From: Oscillospiraceae bacterium
GTDB taxonomy: Bacteria > Bacillota > Clostridia > Oscillospirales > Oscillospiraceae
Assembly: GCA_017506735.1 (NCBI GenBank)
Contig: JAFVMW010000107.1
Coordinates: 1-44,867 of the forward strand
DNA: 44,867 nucleotides
Direction: 5' to 3'
Under the pieces are notes generated by a model that searched no databases, was not told the DNA's origin, and saw only the letters and a program-made list of their open reading frames with translations. Shown in pieces: positions 41,241 to 44,867 of this stretch (the first letter of the stretch is position 1; the number at the start of each line of letters is the position of its first letter). Made by a program: the position numbers and the translations under genes.

Positions 41241-41276
41241 TGCTTCCCTGCATTGCCCGTGCAGGGAAGCATTTTC
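41241..41276 (+). terminator. Terminator of the MATE gene
   Basis: A 12-bp stem (TGCTTCCCTGCA / TGCAGGGAAGCA) with a 7-base loop, followed by TTTTC. Confidence 0.88.
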
Positions 41277-41281
41277 TTCCA

Positions 41282-41310
41282 TTGACATTCCGGATTTCAT
41301 ATAATATCAT
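41282..41310 (+). promoter_or_regulatory. Promoter of the metallo-hydrolase/VOC operon
   Basis: TTGACA, a 17-base spacer and TATCAT, about 46 bases before the ATG at 41356. Confidence 0.65.
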
Positions 41311-41355
41311 TTCATTATGAGAAATATTACGCTGGAAGCGAGGGGGGAAGCCGGT

Positions 41356-42042
41356 ATGGTTGTAAGGTACATTCATCACAGCTGTTTTTTGGTGGAAACC
41401 GATGACTGCTACTACTTGTTTGATTACGAAAAAGGGCAGCTGCCCGAACTGGACGGAAACAAGCCGATTATTGTTCTTTCCAGTCATGGCCACGGCGACC
41501 ACTATAATCCGGAGATCTTTCCCCTGCTGGAGCGTGCAGGCATGAAACGGATTCGGGCAGTTCTGTCAGATGACATCCCTGTTCCCAGGAATGTGGATGC
41601 CTTGCAGGTATCCCCCGGAATGGGCTATGATCTGGGATGCGGTCAACGCCTCAATGCATTTCGATCCACAGATTTGGGAGTCGCTTTTCTGATCGAAGAT
41701 CACGACAAGCTGATTTATCATGCAGGTGATCTGAACGATTGGGTTTGGGAAGAGGAAAGCGACGATTACAATGAACAGATGACCATCCATTACCGGGAAC
41801 AGATCCAGCTTCTTTCCGACGCGGTTCATGGTCGGGAAATCGATCTGGCCTTCGTGGTTCTGGACCCCAGACAGGAAAAAGACTATGACAGAGGGCTGTG
41901 CTATTTTCTGGAACGCCTTTCGGCAAAGCAGGTTTACCCCATGCATTATTGGGATGACCCATCCATCATCGATGCCTTCCTGAAGGATCATCCGGAATAC
42001 GAGCCGCAAATTCAAAATACAGAGTCAATATTACAGCGCTGA
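41356..42042 (+). CDS. Metallo-beta-lactamase-fold hydrolase
   Basis: A 228-residue soluble protein with the metal-binding motif SHGHGDHY (His44, His46, Asp48, His49). A later Asp sits in YHAGDLNDW, and a C-terminal His in YPMHYWDD. This is the layout of small MBL-fold hydrolases of the UlaG-like or lactonase type; the substrate is not known. The start is ATG 41356, because GAGGGGGGAAG lies 8 bases upstream; the in-frame ATG at 41317 lacks a good site. It is followed 20 bases later by a glyoxalase-fold gene, so a small-molecule detoxification role is possible. Confidence 0.83.
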   Translation: MVVRYIHHSCFLVETDDCYYLFDYEKGQLPELDGNKPIIVLSSHGHGDHYNPEIFPLLERAGMKRIRAVLSDDIPVPRNVDALQVSPGMGYDLGCGQRLNAFRSTDLGVAFLIEDHDKLIYHAGDLNDWVWEEESDDYNEQMTIHYREQIQLLSDAVHGREIDLAFVVLDPRQEKDYDRGLCYFLERLSAKQVYPMHYWDDPSIIDAFLKDHPEYEPQIQNTESILQR

Positions 42043-42062
42043 GCGCGGAAATGAGGTACACT

Positions 42063-42428
42063 ATGAAATTCAAGATGGTTCACGAGAATTACAATGTGGC
42101 AGACCTGGACAAGTCCATGGCTTTCTATGAAAAAGCGCTGGGATTGAGGGAGGTCAGACGCATCAACGGCGATGGTTTTATCATCGTCTACATCGGCAAC
42201 GAGGAAACGCCCTTTGTGCTGGAGCTCACCTGGCTGGAGGAGCATCCCCAAGCCTATGATCTGGGCGAATGCGAGTTCCATCTTGCCTTCGAAGCGGATG
42301 ACTTTGAGGCCGCACACAAGCTGCACCAGGAGATGGGCTGCATCTGCTTCGAGAATCCGGCTATGGGTATTTACTTCATCACGGACCCGGACGGCTACTG
42401 GCTGGAGATCGTACCCTCCAAAAAGTAA
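42063..42428 (+). CDS. VOC/glyoxalase I-family protein (lactoylglutathione lyase-like)
   Basis: A 121-residue protein of the vicinal oxygen chelate fold with two beta-alpha-beta-beta-beta modules. All four metal positions of glyoxalase I are present: His7, Glu54, His73 and Glu115. It is therefore probably a metal-dependent lyase or isomerase for methylglyoxal-type adducts. Whether glutathione or another thiol is the cofactor is open, since Firmicutes often lack glutathione. The start ATG 42063 follows GAGG. It is in an operon with the MBL-fold hydrolase; glyoxalase II also has an MBL fold, so the pair could form a glyoxalase system (inference). Confidence 0.87.
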   Translation: MKFKMVHENYNVADLDKSMAFYEKALGLREVRRINGDGFIIVYIGNEETPFVLELTWLEEHPQAYDLGECEFHLAFEADDFEAAHKLHQEMGCICFENPAMGIYFITDPDGYWLEIVPSKK

Positions 42429-42451
42429 CAGACAAATCACACAGGAACAAT

Positions 42452-42476
42452 GGGGCTGTTTGCACAGCCCCGTTTT
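42452..42476 (+). terminator. Terminator of the MBL/VOC operon
   Basis: An 8-bp stem (GGGGCTGT / ACAGCCCC) with loop TTGC, then GTTTT. Confidence 0.85.
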
Positions 42477-42525
42477 CATATCGTAAAAATTCAAAACAAT
42501 CCTGCTGGTATCACTGAACTGCCTC

Positions 42526-42554
42526 TTTACAATAATTGTTTGTAATGGTATAAA
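42526..42554 (+). promoter_or_regulatory. Promoter of the M13 peptidase gene
   Basis: TTTACA, a 17-base spacer and TATAAA, about 52 bases before the ATG. A TTACAA...TTGTAA inverted repeat overlaps the -35 region and could be an operator. Confidence 0.65.
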
Positions 42555-42605
42555 TAAGATATATGATTTTCATCATCATTACTTTTCATTTTAAGGGAGA
42601 TAATC

Positions 42606-44504
42606 ATGGAAGAGATTAGAATTCAGGATGACCTGTATACCTTCGTCAACCAGGCAAAGCTGGAGGAGCTGGTGATCCCCGAGGACATGCCCATTGCTGG
42701 CGGTGTGGCCAACCTCATGACCTCTGTGGAGAAACTCATGATTGGTGAGTTTAACACAATGTGCGCCGATGGCGCCTATCCTAATGAGCATCTGGCAAGA
42801 GCCTGCACGCTGTATACCCTTGCAAAGGATGTAAAGCGGAAGAAAAAGCACGGCATCAAGCCTGCGCTGAAGCAGCTGGCCATTCTCAAAAAGCTCGGCA
42901 CTCTGAGAGGCTACAACCTTCACACCAAGGAGCTGATTCTCAAGGGCATCGCCATGCCCATCAGCATCGCTGTGGAGCCCAACATGAAGGACACCGTCCA
43001 CCACTGCGTCATGATTCAGGGCCCCAGCGTGATCCTGCCCGACGCCTCCTATTACAAGGAGGGAAAGGAGCAGCAAAGAGATATGCTGCTGAATCTGTGG
43101 AGCGGCTTTGCAAAGCAGGTACTCGCCATCGCCGGCCACAGCGAGGAGGAGTGCGACCTTCTGCTCAAGGACACCCTGGCCTTTGACGCGCTGATTGCCA
43201 AGTACGTGAAGACCAGCGAGGAATGGTCTGAGTACGTCAAGATGTACAACCCCATGAAGACCGGACGGGTGGCAGGCATGGTCAAGCCTATGAACCTGAA
43301 GAAGCTGCTGACCGATCTGTTCGGGGAGATTCCCGAGGAGATCATCGTGGCGGAGCCCCGGTACTTCAAGAACTTCAAGGAAGTGTTCAACCAGGACACC
43401 TTTGAGCTGTACAAGAACTGGGCCTATGTGGTGACCCTGATGGGCAGTTGCAGTCTGCTGTCCGAGGAGCTTCGGGATCTGGGCGGCGGCTTCAGCAGAG
43501 CCCTCTCTGGCATTGCAGCCCCTTCCTCCCCCGAGAAGTTTGCCTATCAGCTGGCATCCTCCATGTACAGCGAACCCGTGGGTCTGTACTACGGCGAAAA
43601 GTACTTTGGCGAGGAAGCCAAGAAGGACATTACCGAAATCGTTCAGCAGATCGTTGCCACCTATCAGAAGCGCATCGCCACCAACGACATTCTGGAGCAG
43701 GCCACCAAGGACAAGGCCATTCTGAAACTGAGCAAGATGGGTCTGAAGCTGGCCTATCCTGACCGGGTGGAGGAAATCTACAGCAAGCTGGTGTTTGATG
43801 AAAGCAAGTCCCTCTTCGACATCGTTTCCGCTCTGAGAGCCATCCGAATGGAGGACAATTTCAGCAAGCTCGGCAAGGAAGTGGACCGCACCCACTGGGC
43901 AATGCCCGGACACATGGTCAACGCCTGCTACGATCCCTTCGTCAACGACATCACCTTCCCTGCTGCCATTCTGCAGCCCCCCTTCTACTCCATCCATCAG
44001 ACCAGAAGCGAAAACCTGGGCGGCATCGGCGCGGTAATCGGTCATGAGATTTCCCATGCCTTCGACTCCAACGGCGCCAAGTGCGACGAGATGGGCAATC
44101 TGAACAACTGGTGGACCAAGGCCGACGAGCGGAAGTTCAACAAGAAGGTCAATGCCATGATCCGCCAGTTCGACGGCATCGAGCTGCCCTGGGGCACTGT
44201 CAACGGCAAGTTCACCGTCAGCGAAAACATTGCCGACAACGGCGGTATGGCAGTAACTCTGGACATCATGTCCCAGACCGAGGGCGTTTCCTTTGAGGAA
44301 TACTTCACCAACTGGGCAAAGGTCTGGTGCCAGAAGGCAAAGCCCGAATATCAGGCACTGCTGCTGCAGGTGGACGTTCACGGCCCCTGCTACCTCCGGG
44401 CCAATATGCCCCCGAGAAACTTCGCCGAGTGGTATGAAACCTTCCAAGTGAAAAAGACCGACGGTATGTATCTGGCCCCCTCCAAGAGAGTGGTTATCTG
44501 GTAA
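42606..44504 (+). CDS. M13 family metallopeptidase (PepO-like endopeptidase)
   Basis: A 632-residue zinc peptidase. The zinc site is His480-Glu481-x2-His484 (GHEISHAFDSNGA), with the third ligand Glu540 in ENIADNGG, whose Asp544 is also conserved. The C terminus ends in the family style with a final Trp. Neither a signal peptide nor a membrane anchor is present, so it is a cytoplasmic oligopeptidase like PepO, cutting short peptides taken up or released in the cell. C-ending codon bias suggests good expression. The ribosome site is AAGGGAG. It is monocistronic. Confidence 0.94.
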   Translation: MEEIRIQDDLYTFVNQAKLEELVIPEDMPIAGGVANLMTSVEKLMIGEFNTMCADGAYPNEHLARACTLYTLAKDVKRKKKHGIKPALKQLAILKKLGTLRGYNLHTKELILKGIAMPISIAVEPNMKDTVHHCVMIQGPSVILPDASYYKEGKEQQRDMLLNLWSGFAKQVLAIAGHSEEECDLLLKDTLAFDALIAKYVKTSEEWSEYVKMYNPMKTGRVAGMVKPMNLKKLLTDLFGEIPEEIIVAEPRYFKNFKEVFNQDTFELYKNWAYVVTLMGSCSLLSEELRDLGGGFSRALSGIAAPSSPEKFAYQLASSMYSEPVGLYYGEKYFGEEAKKDITEIVQQIVATYQKRIATNDILEQATKDKAILKLSKMGLKLAYPDRVEEIYSKLVFDESKSLFDIVSALRAIRMEDNFSKLGKEVDRTHWAMPGHMVNACYDPFVNDITFPAAILQPPFYSIHQTRSENLGGIGAVIGHEISHAFDSNGAKCDEMGNLNNWWTKADERKFNKKVNAMIRQFDGIELPWGTVNGKFTVSENIADNGGMAVTLDIMSQTEGVSFEEYFTNWAKVWCQKAKPEYQALLLQVDVHGPCYLRANMPPRNFAEWYETFQVKKTDGMYLAPSKRVVIW

Positions 44505-44523
44505 CGAGTTTCCCAATTCAGCA

Positions 44524-44558
44524 ACGGGAGAGGCGGACTGCCTCTCCCGTACTTTTTT
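44524..44558 (+). terminator. Terminator of the M13 peptidase gene
   Basis: An 11-bp stem (ACGGGAGAGGC / GCCTCTCCCGT) with a 5-base loop, then ACTTTTTT, 19 bases after the stop. Confidence 0.92.
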
Positions 44559-44575
44559 ATTGCTGCCGGATTATA

Positions 44576-44727
44576 CTAACTCTTGATTAAACAGTTTAAT
44601 TCTTACCGGTCTAAATCGTGTCATAATGCGTTCTCGTTCTAGGTGGGCGACAGCCCACTGTCGTCCTCGGCCTTTTCTGACACGATATATCCTCGGTAAG
44701 CTCTGAAACCATTTAACCAAGAATTAG
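44576..44727. repeat. Long imperfect inverted-repeat element (MITE-like), 152 bp
   Basis: The left arm (44576-44623) and right arm (44678-44727) are imperfect reverse complements over about 48-50 bases. They begin CTAACTCTTGATTAAA versus CTAATTCTTGGTTAAA and end ATCGTGTCA in both. The 54-base centre holds its own hairpin GGGCGACAG-CCCA-CTGTCGTCC. It is AT-richer than nearby genes and has no credible ORF. A non-autonomous palindromic element or a structured RNA are the main options. Confidence 0.75.
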
Positions 44728-44867
44728 GGAAGCTCTGATTCAATCGGCAAGAGCAGATGGCGAGAGATTTTGGCCCAAATTGAAGTTTGGAAAGCGGAGG
44801 AATACTTTGTGTATTTCCCGGTTTTCAAACGGATAAGTTGGGTCAAAAGATCCGTCAGCTGCCGCAG
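44728..44867. repeat. Second long imperfect palindrome, truncated by the window end
   Basis: The segment from GGCAAGAGCAGATGG to TTGGCCCAAATTGAAG is an imperfect reverse complement of the final AAGTTGGGTCAAAAGA to CAGCTGCCG segment. A central hairpin surrounds TTTGT (about 44788-44826). The outer left end (GGAAGCTCTGATTCAAT) has no partner inside the window, so the matching right end is expected beyond 44867. It has no gene. It abuts the first palindrome, and both contain AAGCTCTGA. Confidence 0.65.

Noticed and set aside
42591-44516. Minus-strand ORF (641 codons) opposite the M13 peptidase
   Set aside because: Antisense shadow of a gene with HExxH and ENxxD motifs; no ribosome site of its own.
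1-44867. tRNA, rRNA, phage or replication-origin features
   Set aside because: Reading both strands I saw no cloverleaf-type tRNA ends, rRNA blocks, integrase, phage structural genes or DnaA-box clusters; this is by eye, without a search tool.

Overview
The window looks like chromosomal DNA of a GC-rich gut Firmicute, probably Oscillospirales/Ruminococcaceae-like. The taxon is inferred from several things: strong AGGAGG-type ribosome sites, consensus sigma-A promoters, SLH-domain surface proteins, a permuted GH3 glucosidase, a cobalamin riboswitch, and group II intron and palindromic repeat content. There is no rRNA or other phylogenetic marker gene to confirm it. No phage genes, tRNA, rRNA or CRISPR array are visible.

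Layout. Positions 1-138 hold the 5' end of a group II intron (minus strand), placed directly behind the terminator of an AI-2E-family permease gene (176-1240). Next, on the minus strand, come a small operon of an alpha/beta hydrolase and two SAM methyltransferases, a permuted GH3 beta-glucosidase, and an SLH surface protein. Divergent from the SLH gene is an ECF sigma / zinc anti-sigma / membrane-anchored protein operon (7194-9026), followed by pgi. The minus-strand arginine operon argC-argJ-argB-argD plus a GNAT gene (15702-10828) has a consensus promoter overlapped by an ARG-box-like palindrome. YitT-family and XRE membrane genes follow.

At 17698-18546 is a self-contained unit: a consensus promoter, a cobalamin riboswitch with a terminator switch, and a small DUF4430 (transcobalamin C-terminal-like) lipoprotein. 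Then come a GPH-type sugar symporter coupled to a TIM-barrel amidohydrolase, a DUF2500/TIGR00266 pair, an XRE-membrane protein, a zinc-ribbon/DUF2007 pair, a large CAP-LRR-SLH secreted protein, and a UroD-family enzyme carrying zinc-methyltransferase ligands.

The most notable locus is 28582-38618. It is a tightly overlapping six-gene operon encoding a MoxR AAA+ ATPase, a DUF5682 protein, a MIDAS von Willebrand A protein, a double-SWIM zinc-finger protein, a small unrecognised helical protein, and a giant DUF4132/HEAT-like protein. The first four match the yehL-yehM-yehP-yehQ order of E. coli, and the last matches yehI. It is probably one NTP-dependent machine of unknown function. Related MoxR-vWA assemblies have been proposed to act as chaperones or in biological conflict.

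The right side has a radical SAM protein, a MATE exporter, a metallo-beta-lactamase-fold hydrolase with a glyoxalase-fold protein, and a PepO-like M13 peptidase. It ends in two adjacent long imperfect palindromes (44576-44867), which look like MITE-type or other non-coding repeat elements. The second runs off the window.
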